Assembly (NCBI RefSeq): GCF_000243095.1
Contig: NZ_AHJE01000026.1
Coordinates: forward strand, 1 to 45,366
Direction of reading: 5' to 3'
From: Cupriavidus basilensis OR16
GTDB lineage: Bacteria; Pseudomonadota; Gammaproteobacteria; Burkholderiales; Burkholderiaceae
DNA: 45,366 bases
Shown here: positions 33,156-40,685 of the stretch, piece after piece
Layout: each line of letters starts with the position of its first letter
Numbering within the stretch: position 1 is the first letter of the stretch
The notes under the pieces: model-generated
Databases searched by the model: none
Seen by the model: the letters and a program-made list of their open reading frames with translations, nothing else
What the model was told of the DNA's origin: nothing
Program-made: the position numbers and the translations under genes

Positions 33156-34201
33156 ATGAGCGCAAGCACTCCCCACGGAGGAGAGCATCTGAAACTGCGT
33201 GACGTCACCGATGCAATGCGCAAGATGATGGCCGCGATCGATTCGAGCAACAGGGTCCTGCGCGCGATAACAGATGTTCATGGTGCCGCTCTGGCCATTC
33301 TCGCGCCGGGCGGACGGTTTTTGTCGGCGAACAGCAGCGCCGCGGCGATGTTTGGCTACTCGATTGTGGACTTGATAGGCAAGTCGCTTGTCGATCTGGT
33401 TCGGGACAGCGACCAGGAGCGCGTTAGCGAGGGATTCTCCGGCAGTGCGTCCAGTGCATTTCACTCCTTTGGCGCGGTCTTGCGCGGACGGGGGGGCCGG
33501 GATACCGATATCCTGTTGCACAAGCAACCCATTGCGGATAGCGAAGGCAACTTCAGCGCGTTCCTGGTTGTCTTCGAGGAACCCGTCATTTTGCCAAATG
33601 GCAGCATCGAGGCGCTGAGCCGTCCTGAGTCGGAGCTTCGCCGGCTCTACACGCACCTGATGATCGGGCAGGAGAAAGAGCGCAAGCGAGTCTCCTCCGA
33701 ACTCCACGACGGCCTCGGGCAGGCACTGACCTTGATCAAACTGATGGTTGAAGATTCCCTGCTGCGCATCGAGCGGGGCGCCCCAGGCTGCTGGACGATC
33801 TGGGCCTGGCCCCCGCTCTGGCATCGCTGTGCAGGCAGGTAGAGCACGGCAGCGGGAAGGTGGTCGTCATCTTCGATTGCCGGGTCAGGGAGGACGAGGT
33901 GCCGGATGGTCTGAAAGCGGATATGTACCGCGTGGCCCAGGAGGCAATGAACAACGTCGTGAAGCACGCGGTGGCAACCGAGATCAGGGTGACATTGCAA
34001 CGCAACGCCAACGACATCCTGTTGACGATACAAGACAATGGCATTGGCTTCGAGCAGCTTCCCCTGTCAGCCGACGACGCGTCCTTCTCTGGGCTAGGCC
34101 TGATCGGGATGCAAGAACGGGTCGAATCCAACGGCGGGAGCTTCTCGCTCCAGTCAAGCCAGCGCAGCGGTACCCTCGTCTCGGCAACGTGGAGAATCTG
34201 A
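33156..34201 (+). pseudogene. PAS-domain histidine kinase (NarX/DegS class), broken by an internal deletion
   Basis: SD TAGGAG precedes ATG 33156. The upstream frame encodes a PAS domain (about 36-145, LAILAPGGRFLSANSSAAAM) and the HisKA_3 H-box QEKERKRVSSELHDGLGQ with His184. Frame then changes near 33778-33785; the second frame reads RLLDDLGLAPALASLC and the HATPase_c domain (AQEAMNNVVKHAVA, IQDNGIGF, GLGLIGMQERVE). In this family about 60 residues separate the H-box from LDDLG; here about 30 remain. So both frame and the second dimerisation helix are missing, consistent with a deletion of about 90-100 nt. There are no membrane spans, so it would be a soluble sensor, partner of the adjacent response regulator. 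As read it cannot make a kinase. Confidence 0.75.
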
Positions 34202-34275
34202 ACCGCCGCGGCACAACGGCAACGTGCCGGCATCGGCCTGTGGTGCGTGCACGCGGCTCATGGCCGCACAAGGTC

Positions 34276-34304
34276 CGCGGGCGGCGCTCCTCGTGCCGCC
34301 CGCG
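34276..34304. terminator. Hairpin between convergent kinase and response-regulator genes
   Basis: A perfect 10-bp GC stem (CGCGGGCGGC / GCCGCCCGCG) with a 9-nt loop lies in the 151-nt gap where the two genes converge. No T-run follows on either strand, so it is a likely but not certain bidirectional terminator. Confidence 0.5.
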
Positions 34305-34352
34305 CCAACATGGCCTTGAATGCCGCCGCCTGCCACCACCGCACCAGTCAGC

Positions 34353-35207
34353 CTATTCCTGAGCGCCAGCGCCAAGGCCACCAAGCCGATCATCGTTTCC
34401 GGCAGTGCTGCCGGACTGGTCACGGCGAACGTCGCCGCCGCTTTTCACGTCGCGTTTCACGTCGCTATCCGCGTTGCCATCGGGGGCCACATCTGCATGC
34501 GTCAGTGGCGGATCTTCGGCGCGATTCGGGTCGTAGTATCGCTTGGCCAGAGAAGTGATCAGGCCCATGTTGATTGCGATCAAAACCAGTCCAGTCAGAT
34601 TCGTGATCCCTAGTTTATGCATCAGGCTGGCACGATATTTCTCGATCGTCTTTGGACTGAGGTTCAGATATTGCCCGGCCTGCTTGTTGGAGCGGCCTTC
34701 CGCAACCAGCTTCAGGACGCTGCGTTCCCTGGCCGTAAGCACGTCCCACGCATTCTTGTTCGAAGCCGCATGGTCATTTCCGCTAACAAACGATTCCACC
34801 AGGTTTCCATACATTTCCGGACTCAGGTGCTTCTTGCCCTGCATGACGGCATGCATTGCAAAAACCAGGTCCTCGAATGAAGAATCCTTCAAGACGTAGC
34901 CATCCACCCCGGCGCGCAGCGCCTCCCGTACGTACTCGTCGCTTTGGTGAACAGTGAGCGCAATAATCCGAACGGCCGGCGTTCGGCGTCGGATCGCGGA
35001 GATCGCATCGATTCCGTTCATGCCGGGCATCGAAAGATCCATCAGGATCAGGTCCGGATTCAATGAGATGGCAAGATGACACGCTTCTCTGCCGTCTTTT
35101 GCCTCACCGACAACATTGAACTCGCCGATGCCGGATACCATCGAGCGTAGGCCGCTTCGTAGAAGGTGATGATCTTCGACGATTAAAACGTTATATTTTA
35201 TATTCAC
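34353..35207 (-). CDS. NarL/LuxR-family response regulator
   Basis: The 284-aa protein has a receiver domain (acidic pair at 11-12, phospho-acceptor Asp57 in LILMDLSMPGMNG, Lys108) and a LuxR-type helix-turn-helix at about 158-215 (LTARERSVLKLVAEGRSNKQ, LSPKTIEKYRASLMHKLGI). A C-terminal extension of about 65 polar residues with Asp/Arg/Gly repeats (DVKRDVKSGGDVRRD) is unusual; most family members end near residue 215. It converges on the damaged kinase, its probable partner. The inverted-repeat sites found upstream of the secretion, oxidase, isomerase and transglycosylase/Cyc2 genes are plausible targets. A GGGAGGGGGAAG sequence precedes the ATG. Confidence 0.9.
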   Translation of the reverse strand: MNIKYNVLIVEDHHLLRSGLRSMVSGIGEFNVVGEAKDGREACHLAISLNPDLILMDLSMPGMNGIDAISAIRRRTPAVRIIALTVHQSDEYVREALRAGVDGYVLKDSSFEDLVFAMHAVMQGKKHLSPEMYGNLVESFVSGNDHAASNKNAWDVLTARERSVLKLVAEGRSNKQAGQYLNLSPKTIEKYRASLMHKLGITNLTGLVLIAINMGLITSLAKRYYDPNRAEDPPLTHADVAPDGNADSDVKRDVKSGGDVRRDQSGSTAGNDDRLGGLGAGAQE

Positions 35208-35897
35208 TTCCCCCTCCCTTTACCACCCTATTTTCTTCTGTTATTCATTACTGCGATTGGCTAAAATCAGCGATGTTCTCCCATAAAGCATGGATCAACA
35301 AATCCGCAGCCGTAAGTGCTGCCGGCATGAGAAAAGTGCCCGCCGGGGGACGGGGCACAAAACGGTTCAACGATCATGCGATCGTGCTCGCAATGCGCCT
35401 GATCCGATCGATGCGGGTCCTCCTTGGTTTCGGCGTGATGCTCCGCTGGCATGGAGATGCCGCGGCAGGCCGGTGCAACCCTCCCAGCGTTTGCTCATCA
35501 TGAGCCTCTCCCAGTGGTCTTCGCGTTCCGTAACTTTCTGTAATACAAGGCTAGGAACTAAACTCACGGAGATACACCGCCCAGATGGATTAGGGCTGTA
35601 TTCGGCACAATCCATTCAGATACAATTTCAATGCACTTCATCTAATACATTAATGTCATGTCATGCGCTGGCCAACACGGCGCTTTTCGCGCAATGCCTT
35701 GGACGCCCTGCACCCTGCGCGAAAGGCAGCGGTATGCACCAAGGCTCGAGACGCACTAGGTCAGCCGTCCCTGACGGCCCGGGCGATCCGCTTGTGCCGA
35801 GGGAGAAGAGCCTGGCGTCATGAACAGTCACGGCCGGGCCGGAATACCGGCACGACCAGGGCAAGCTGCACAGGCGCCTCGCCATCATCCATCCGGA
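35208..35897. other. 690-nt stretch with no convincing gene
   Basis: Frames here give only low-complexity translations without motifs or good ribosome sites. I see a short inverted repeat (GTGCCC / GGGCAC, 35336-35358) and an AT-richer zone at 35590-35660. It includes the upstream region of the response regulator. The remainder may be a decayed gene or untranslated DNA. Confidence 0.5.
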
Positions 35898-36191
35898 CTA
35901 CTGCTCCGTCGAATTCCTTGCCCCATCGTCGGCCATGCTGTCATGGCTCATCGGCTCGTCTGTCATCTGCTGCTCGCTCATGCTGTCGGCGCTCGCCGGC
36001 TCGTCCTTCATTGGCTCCGCGGCCATGCCATGGTAGTCCTGCGCATCGCTCTGGGTCCCTTCCTGCGCCGTGACTTCGTGATTCATCAGGCTTTTGATGG
36101 CGATGTCGCTAACCGTGTCATCGGCAGCAAGGACGCCCGCGGCTGTGAACGCCAGGCTGCAGGCAAGTGCGGTAGCGGTAAGCTTGTTCAT
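35898..36191 (-). CDS. Met-rich small exported protein (MXKDX-repeat-like)
   Basis: The 97-aa protein starts at ATG 36191 after AAGGAAG and has a signal peptide (MNKLTATALACSLAFTAAG, cleavage near VLA-AD). The mature chain is acidic and repetitive: MSEQQMTDEP, MSHDSMADD and MKDEPASADSM follow an M-x-(D/E)-x-M spacing like the pentapeptide MXKDX repeat proteins of Burkholderiales. The many Met with scattered His and Asp suggest a weak copper or manganese buffer in the periplasm. No function is established for this class. It carries upstream the same motif as the oxidase and secretion genes, which is the best clue to its role. Confidence 0.75.
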   Translation of the reverse strand: MNKLTATALACSLAFTAAGVLAADDTVSDIAIKSLMNHEVTAQEGTQSDAQDYHGMAAEPMKDEPASADSMSEQQMTDEPMSHDSMADDGARNSTEQ

Positions 36192-36319
36192 GATGGTCTT
36201 CCTTAGCGATTCAACAACGGCCCGGGACATCCAGCGGGGCGAGGCGACGCCAGTCCCAGGGTCTGCCACTATGCTCGGCCAGGCAGGTAATAAGAGAAGT
36301 AGTAATCCACGCCAAAGGG

Positions 36320-36337
36320 CATGGGCAAGATCCCCCA
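36320..36337 (-). promoter_or_regulatory. Partial operator motif upstream of the Met-rich protein (site E)
   Basis: CATGGGC-AAGAT-CCCCCA lies 129 nt upstream of ATG 36191 and aligns with site D over about 45 nt (GAAGTAG-N2-AT...CGCC-N-AA...CATGGG...CCC). It conserves the CATGGG-N5-CCC core but not the far arm. Confidence 0.4.
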
Positions 36338-36405
36338 ATGCAAGACGGTAAGGGTCACAGCCCCCAACATTCATCTCCTGTGCGATGCGACTCCTTGGTG
36401 GGCAA

Positions 36406-36436
36406 CCCTACTTCACCTGTAGGGTGTTGACCCATG
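36406..36436 (+). promoter_or_regulatory. Composite operator upstream of the isomerase (site B)
   Basis: It reads CCCTAC-N7-GTAGGG-TGTTGACCCATG on the + strand, that is, the same 31-bp element as site A in the opposite strand orientation, matching the opposite gene orientation. Eighteen bases (GTAGGGTGTTGACCCATG) are identical to site A read towards its gene. It lies 122 nt upstream of ATG 36558. TTGACC could serve as -35. Confidence 0.7.
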
Positions 36437-36557
36437 GCGAGCGTGACTGGCCGCCACCAAAATAAAGGCTTGGAGGAGTCAAGTGCCGCGGCGTGCCGCT
36501 GCTGTCCTTCGACCCACGGCAGCGATCGTATTGACGACACGCAACCGGGAGATGCGA

Positions 36558-37415
36558 ATGAGAACGAACGCCTTGAGCTTCATAGCCGCTTCCATCGCCT
36601 TCGCGCTTGGCCAGGCAGCACCCGTTTTCGCCCAGCAGGCCACCAGCAAGGACAACAGCAGGTTGCCAACGGACACGTTGGCGATCGTGAATGGCGTGGC
36701 AATTCCGCTAGCGCGGCTTAGCGACGCCATGCGCGCGGCGCGTCAGCCGGATACGCCGGAGCTGCGCCGGCTGTTCAAGCAGGAACTCATTGCGCGCGAG
36801 GTCTTGCGCCAGGGTGCCGAACAGCAGAACTACGGCATGAAGCCAGCGGTTCAGGATGCGGTCAATGCAAGCAAGGCCGCTGCGGAGACGGAACTCTACT
36901 TGCGGGACAATATCCATCCCGAGCCGATCACCGATGCACAGGTGAGCGCACGCTACCACGAGATCGTCGGCTTGATGGGCAACGAGGAGTACAAACTGCG
37001 AATTCTGTCCGTGGCTGACGATGCTACCGCAGCCAAGGTGCTTGAGCGATTGCGTTCAGGTGCGGCCTTCGACGCGCTCGTGCGCGAGTACAGCATTGCG
37101 TCGAGCAAGGCAGACGGTGGCGAGATGCCGTGGGTGAGTTTCAAGACACCGGCGGCCGAGGGAAAGACGCAAGGCGTGCCGTTGGCGGTCGCGCAGGCCG
37201 TGACGCAACTATCCGCCGGCGGCGTTACGCCCACGCCGATTGCCGTCGATAGCGTTCGCGTGATCGTCAAGCTGGAGGCCAAGCGTGCGACGCAGGTGCC
37301 GACCCTCGATCAGATGAAGGGCGCGATTCGCCAGCAGCTGCAGGTGCTCGCCCTCAAGAGCGCGAGCGCTGGGTTCATCAGTGCCCAGATGCAACGCGCG
37401 ACGATTCAGCAATAG
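36558..37415 (+). CDS. Exported parvulin-type (PpiC/SurA-like) peptidyl-prolyl isomerase
   Basis: The 285-aa protein has a signal peptide (LSFIAASIAFALGQAAPVFA) followed by a SurA-like N-terminal segment (LAIVNGVAIPLARLSDAM; ELRRLFKQELIAREVLRQGA) and a rotamase domain (about 150-245, YKLRILSVADDATAAKVLER, ASSKADGGEMPWV). These act as periplasmic folding chaperones. Its operator-like site B matches the one before the multicopper oxidase operon, so the likely clients are the oxidase, the porin or the secretin. In Leptothrix the mofA locus also carries a PPIase-like gene (mofB), which is an interesting but loose parallel. ATG 36552 is an alternative start two codons earlier. Confidence 0.88.
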   Translation: MRTNALSFIAASIAFALGQAAPVFAQQATSKDNSRLPTDTLAIVNGVAIPLARLSDAMRAARQPDTPELRRLFKQELIAREVLRQGAEQQNYGMKPAVQDAVNASKAAAETELYLRDNIHPEPITDAQVSARYHEIVGLMGNEEYKLRILSVADDATAAKVLERLRSGAAFDALVREYSIASSKADGGEMPWVSFKTPAAEGKTQGVPLAVAQAVTQLSAGGVTPTPIAVDSVRVIVKLEAKRATQVPTLDQMKGAIRQQLQVLALKSASAGFISAQMQRATIQQ

Positions 37416-37425
37416 TGACGGCAGT

Positions 37426-37444
37426 CGCCTCCTGACGGGAGGCG
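37426..37444 (+). terminator. Hairpin after the isomerase gene
   Basis: A perfect 7-bp stem (CGCCTCC / GGAGGCG) with a 5-nt loop lies 10 nt after the stop. A weak GGTT follows rather than a T-run. It stands between convergent genes and may end transcription from both sides. Confidence 0.45.
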
Positions 37445-37481
37445 GGAGGCGGGTTGTCAATCGCCCCGAGGTACCCAGCGC

Positions 37482-38126
37482 CTACGGAGCGCTCCTGCTT
37501 GCGCTCAGGCGCCGATAATGCGCCATCACCATCGGCACATAGCTTTGCGTTTCCGCATACGCGGGGATGTGATAGCCCGCCCGGATCACCGCATTCTCTC
37601 CCGCGTTGTACGCTGCCAGTGCCAGCTCAACATCGTCTCTGAACAGATCCAGGAGAAAGCGCAGGTATTTGGCGCCGGCCAGCACATTGTCGCGGGGATT
37701 GAGTATGTCGCCCGCGGAGAACCGCCTGGCGGTCTCCGGCATCAACTGCATCAGGCCGCGCGCTCCCTTCTTGGACACCGCGTTCGGGTTGTATCCGGAT
37801 TCGACCACGATCACCGCCGAGATCAGCTCGGGTGGCACCCGGGCATCGCGGCTGGCCTCGGCAATGATCTCGGAATACTGAGCGGAATCCATCGTCGCGG
37901 ACGCGGCGGCGTTGTCCTTTCTTGCGCCCCGCGCTGCCGGCTCACTGGAGGTGACAACCAGGTGCAGCGCCGGATTGCCCGGCCTGTCTGTCAGCATGAT
38001 CGATCCATCGGCACCGACGGCGCCGAATATCTGGGCCTTTGCCACGCACGGGCAAGCCAGGCCCAGTGCGAAGGACGCAATGAGAAAGCCAGCTCTCGGC
38101 AAGGGCGGCAACACGCGAGCACGCAT
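37482..38126 (-). CDS. SLT-type lytic transglycosylase
   Basis: The 214-aa protein has a signal peptide (RAGFLIASFALGLACPCVA) and a goose-lysozyme-like SLT domain: catalytic Glu109 in ISAVIVVESGYNPNAVSK, then GARGLMQLMPETARRF and LALAAYNAGENAV, the classical motif III. It cleaves murein with 1,6-anhydro product. Such enzymes often open the wall for secretin-type machines. Start ATG 38126 is chosen for the signal peptide. A copy of the shared operator (site C) lies 48 nt upstream, so it is probably expressed with the secretion and oxidase genes. Confidence 0.92.
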   Translation of the reverse strand: MRARVLPPLPRAGFLIASFALGLACPCVAKAQIFGAVGADGSIMLTDRPGNPALHLVVTSSEPAARGARKDNAAASATMDSAQYSEIIAEASRDARVPPELISAVIVVESGYNPNAVSKKGARGLMQLMPETARRFSAGDILNPRDNVLAGAKYLRFLLDLFRDDVELALAAYNAGENAVIRAGYHIPAYAETQSYVPMVMAHYRRLSASRSAP

Positions 38127-38173
38127 CTGGATATCCCCCAAACTGCATTGTGCAGATGAGTGATGAGATGCGG

Positions 38174-38204
38174 CATGGGTTGGTTCCCTACTGCTGCGGT
38201 AGGA
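38174..38204 (-). promoter_or_regulatory. Composite operator between the transglycosylase and the Cyc2-like gene (site C)
   Basis: It reads CATGGGT-TGGTT-CCCTAC-N7-GTAGGA, identical in spacing to sites A and B. The 7-nt spacer (TGCTGCG) also resembles that of site A (TGATGCG). It could act on the transglycosylase (48 nt) and on the divergent Cyc2-like gene (138 nt). Confidence 0.65.
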
Positions 38205-38341
38205 CAAGCCATCGCATCCCGAGCCAGGGGTGGGTGCACCCAAGCGAGCAGGAGTAGATCTCCCCCTTAACGACCGCGCGTGGCTGACCTAGAGTTTTCT
38301 GTAAGGCTGACGCCGAGCGGAAGACCGACGGGAGAACCGCA

Positions 38342-39697
38342 ATGAAGACCCCCTGTGCTGTCATTAAAAGCGCCATGCTTGCGCTTTGGTTGCTCGGCAG
38401 TTTTGGCTTCATGCCACAGACCGAAGCCAATCCGCTTTTTGCCCGGCAAACCGGCCTGAATTGCGCGTCCTGTCACACGATCTATCCTGAGCTGACACCA
38501 TTCGGACGGAAATTCAAGCTTGGCGGATACACGCTGGGTGAACGCGAGAAGGTGCCGCTAGCGCTGATGGCGGTCTTCTCACGCAACTCCATCAACGACA
38601 ATACCGACAAATCGACCGGCGACAAGCTCTACGGCAAGAACAACGAGTTTGTTGCCGAAGCCATCAGCCTGTTCTCCGGCGGGAAGATCACGGACAACGC
38701 CGGGGCCTTCATCCAGTGGACCTACAACAATATCAGCACCACGGATAACCAGACGTTCGCCGGGCATAGCGCGCTCGACAATACGGATCTACGTGTCGTG
38801 AAGCTGTTCGGGTCGGAAGAGAAGCCAACCATTGTCGGCCTGACATTGCATAACAACCCCACCGTTCAGGACGTTTTCAATACGGCGCCGGCCTGGAGCT
38901 TTCCGTACTGGAGCCCGAGCATCGCGGCCCCGGGCCGAGGCACGCTGACGTTCCTTGAGTCGGGTGCCCGGGTTGCGGGGATTGGTGCCTATGCGCACGT
39001 GCTCGATGCCCTATACCTTGAGGCGACCTCATATCAAACGGCAAAAGGGGCGCTATCGGTCTTGCGCGCGGGTACCCCCGATAGCCAAAGAGTCTCGCTT
39101 TCTGGCGCCAATCCGTACTGGCGTATCGCCTATACCATCGGCGATGAACACCAGAATTTCATGATCGGCCACTTTGGAACGATTGCCTCGGTCGAAGCAC
39201 CGGACAGCGGCGGCACACCCGCGGACCGGTTTCGCGATCTTGGATTCGATGCCCAATACCAGTTCTTCAGCAAGGATGATCACCACATCATCAGCGCACA
39301 GGCTGCCATGATCAACGAGAAAACCGACTGGCGATCCGGATTTCCCAACGGGGGCAACGACAATCCCAGCTCGAGCCTGCGCTCGACCCGGGCGAAGATC
39401 ACCTATCTATACGACCGCACCTATGGCATTACCGCCGGCGCGTTCAAGGTGACGGGCGACGCCGATTTCGCCAGGTTCGGCACCACAACAGGCAAGCCGG
39501 ATACGTCGGGCTATCTCGTCGAACTGAACTATTGGCCGAAGTTCAAGTTTGCCTGGGACCCGCAAATGAACGTGCGCTTTGGTCTTCAATATACGGGCTA
39601 TACCAAGTTCAATGGTAGCCACTCGAACTACGATTCGACACTCAGGCGCGCGGCGGATAACAACACCCTTTTCTTCTATGCGTGGTTCATGTTCTAG
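38342..39697 (+). CDS. Cyc2-like outer-membrane cytochrome-porin
   Basis: The 451-aa protein has a signal peptide, a single haem site CASCH at 41-45 close to the mature N-terminus (PLFARQTGLN before it) and then a beta-barrel-like sequence of alternating strands ending in a terminal Phe (FYAWFMF), the usual outer-membrane sorting signal. N-terminal monohaem followed by a 16-strand-size porin is the architecture of Cyc2, the outer-membrane oxidase of iron-oxidising bacteria. Unlike a general porin it carries haem; unlike MtrB it needs no separate decahaem. It precedes a HiPIP by 23 nt. It may take electrons from outside the cell. The reductant is not identified. Confidence 0.82.
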   Translation: MKTPCAVIKSAMLALWLLGSFGFMPQTEANPLFARQTGLNCASCHTIYPELTPFGRKFKLGGYTLGEREKVPLALMAVFSRNSINDNTDKSTGDKLYGKNNEFVAEAISLFSGGKITDNAGAFIQWTYNNISTTDNQTFAGHSALDNTDLRVVKLFGSEEKPTIVGLTLHNNPTVQDVFNTAPAWSFPYWSPSIAAPGRGTLTFLESGARVAGIGAYAHVLDALYLEATSYQTAKGALSVLRAGTPDSQRVSLSGANPYWRIAYTIGDEHQNFMIGHFGTIASVEAPDSGGTPADRFRDLGFDAQYQFFSKDDHHIISAQAAMINEKTDWRSGFPNGGNDNPSSSLRSTRAKITYLYDRTYGITAGAFKVTGDADFARFGTTTGKPDTSGYLVELNYWPKFKFAWDPQMNVRFGLQYTGYTKFNGSHSNYDSTLRRAADNNTLFFYAWFMF

Positions 39698-39720
39698 GCC
39701 TTGATCAGGGAGGAAGCGCC

Positions 39721-40008
39721 GTGAAAACAATGATACCGTTGAGCCGCCGAAACTTGCTTCGTCGCGGCACCATCATACTGGGATCCATTGCTCTGATTCC
39801 GATCGCGATTCACTCACCGGCCGCCAAGGGCGCCTCGGCGACGAAGGGGATGCTCCACTACCAGGATAGCCCTAAGGATGGCAAATCGTGCTCTGAATGC
39901 ACTTCCTTCAGGCCCTCGACAACGCCGGATTCCGATACTGGCACCTGCAAGGTTCTGGAGGGCCCTATCAGTCCTCACGGATGGTGCATGGCTTTTTCGC
40001 GCCGGTGA
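39721..40008 (+). CDS. High-potential iron-sulfur protein (HiPIP)
   Basis: The 95-aa protein begins with a twin-arginine-like signal (SRRNLLRRGTIILGS). The mature domain has the HiPIP pattern: Tyr in MLHYQDSP, Cys57 and Cys60 (CSEC), Cys76 (GTCKVLEG) and Cys89 (HGWCMAF), which would hold a cubane [4Fe-4S]. HiPIPs are periplasmic one-electron carriers. GTG 39721 is the start because GGGAGGAAG precedes it; ATG 39730 is the alternative. Directly behind a Cyc2-like porin, it is the likely periplasmic electron acceptor, like Iro or rusticyanin in Acidithiobacillus. Confidence 0.93.
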   Translation: MKTMIPLSRRNLLRRGTIILGSIALIPIAIHSPAAKGASATKGMLHYQDSPKDGKSCSECTSFRPSTTPDSDTGTCKVLEGPISPHGWCMAFSRR

Positions 40009-40313
40009 GTCCGCATCCCTGAGCAAGGCTGTCTTGGCCGCTGCGGCAGGGCGCGCTGCGGTTGTCAATTTCTGGGCCGGCTAGTGCGCGCCGGGTTGGA
40101 CGCCCGGTCCGGTCCGCATGCGGCCATGCTGCCTGACGCCACCGACGTTAATTCAAATATTCTGAACAATATATCCGGACAAGGCTGGTCTAACGCACCG
40201 ATGATTCTCCTATAGTTCGTTACATGGACGGCGCACACAAACAAAGCAACGTTCTGGCAGGCGCAGCGAACAATCAATGAAATTCAACGAATTTTAAGAT
40301 ACTGGAGAACATC
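40009..40313. other. 305-nt gap with AT-rich stretch before the small repeat protein
   Basis: No gene is visible. An AT-rich region (40150-40175, ATATT / AATAT arms) and a CCGGG...CCCGG hairpin (40091-40107) may hold the terminator of the HiPIP unit and the promoter of the next gene. Confidence 0.4.
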
Positions 40314-40661
40314 ATGACCAAGACCTTCGCCCTCAAGCTGGCTTCCACCCTCGTGCTGTCGCTCGCCGCCATCGGCGCCGCCCAGGCCGCTTCCGCCAAG
40401 GACACCCACGCCGGCGACAAGTACGGCTACGAATTCCGCACCTCGGTGCCCGCCGACAAGTATGGCTACGACTTCCGCGCAACCGATGCCTACACCGACG
40501 GCGCACGTGCCGGCAAGTTTGACCCGTACACCGATGGCGCGCTGGTCGCCGGCCTGGACCGCTCGGGCGTCTCCGCAACGCCGGCCCGCAGCTTCGATGC
40601 CTACACCGACGGCGCCCGCAGCGGCAAGGTCGATGTCTTCACCGAGGGTGCCAACGCCTGA
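40314..40661 (+). CDS. Small exported protein with YTDGA repeats
   Basis: I do not recognise the function. The 115-aa protein has a signal peptide (LASTLVLSLAAIGAAQAA) and a mature part built from two repeat kinds: DKYGYEFR/DKYGYDFR twice, then DAYTDGARAGKFD, DPYTDGALVAG, DAYTDGARSGKVD and DVFTEGANA. There is no Cys. A good SD (GGAGAA) precedes ATG 40314. It stands alone, followed by a strong hairpin. The GC-biased codon use fits the surroundings. It is probably periplasmic or surface-associated. Confidence 0.75.
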   Translation: MTKTFALKLASTLVLSLAAIGAAQAASAKDTHAGDKYGYEFRTSVPADKYGYDFRATDAYTDGARAGKFDPYTDGALVAGLDRSGVSATPARSFDAYTDGARSGKVDVFTEGANA

Positions 40662-40685
40662 TGCCGTACCCGCAACTGGCCATCC

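Larger units (their letters stand above)
36192..36557. other. Divergent regulatory region with two motif copies
   Basis: This 366-nt gap between two divergent exported-protein genes contains site E (36320-36337) facing the small Met-rich gene and site B (36406-36436) facing the isomerase. A gene in this gap is not apparent. Confidence 0.6.

Noticed and set aside
35290..35823. Possible gene in the region upstream of the response regulator
   Set aside because: No ribosome site, motif or plausible composition; probably noncoding.
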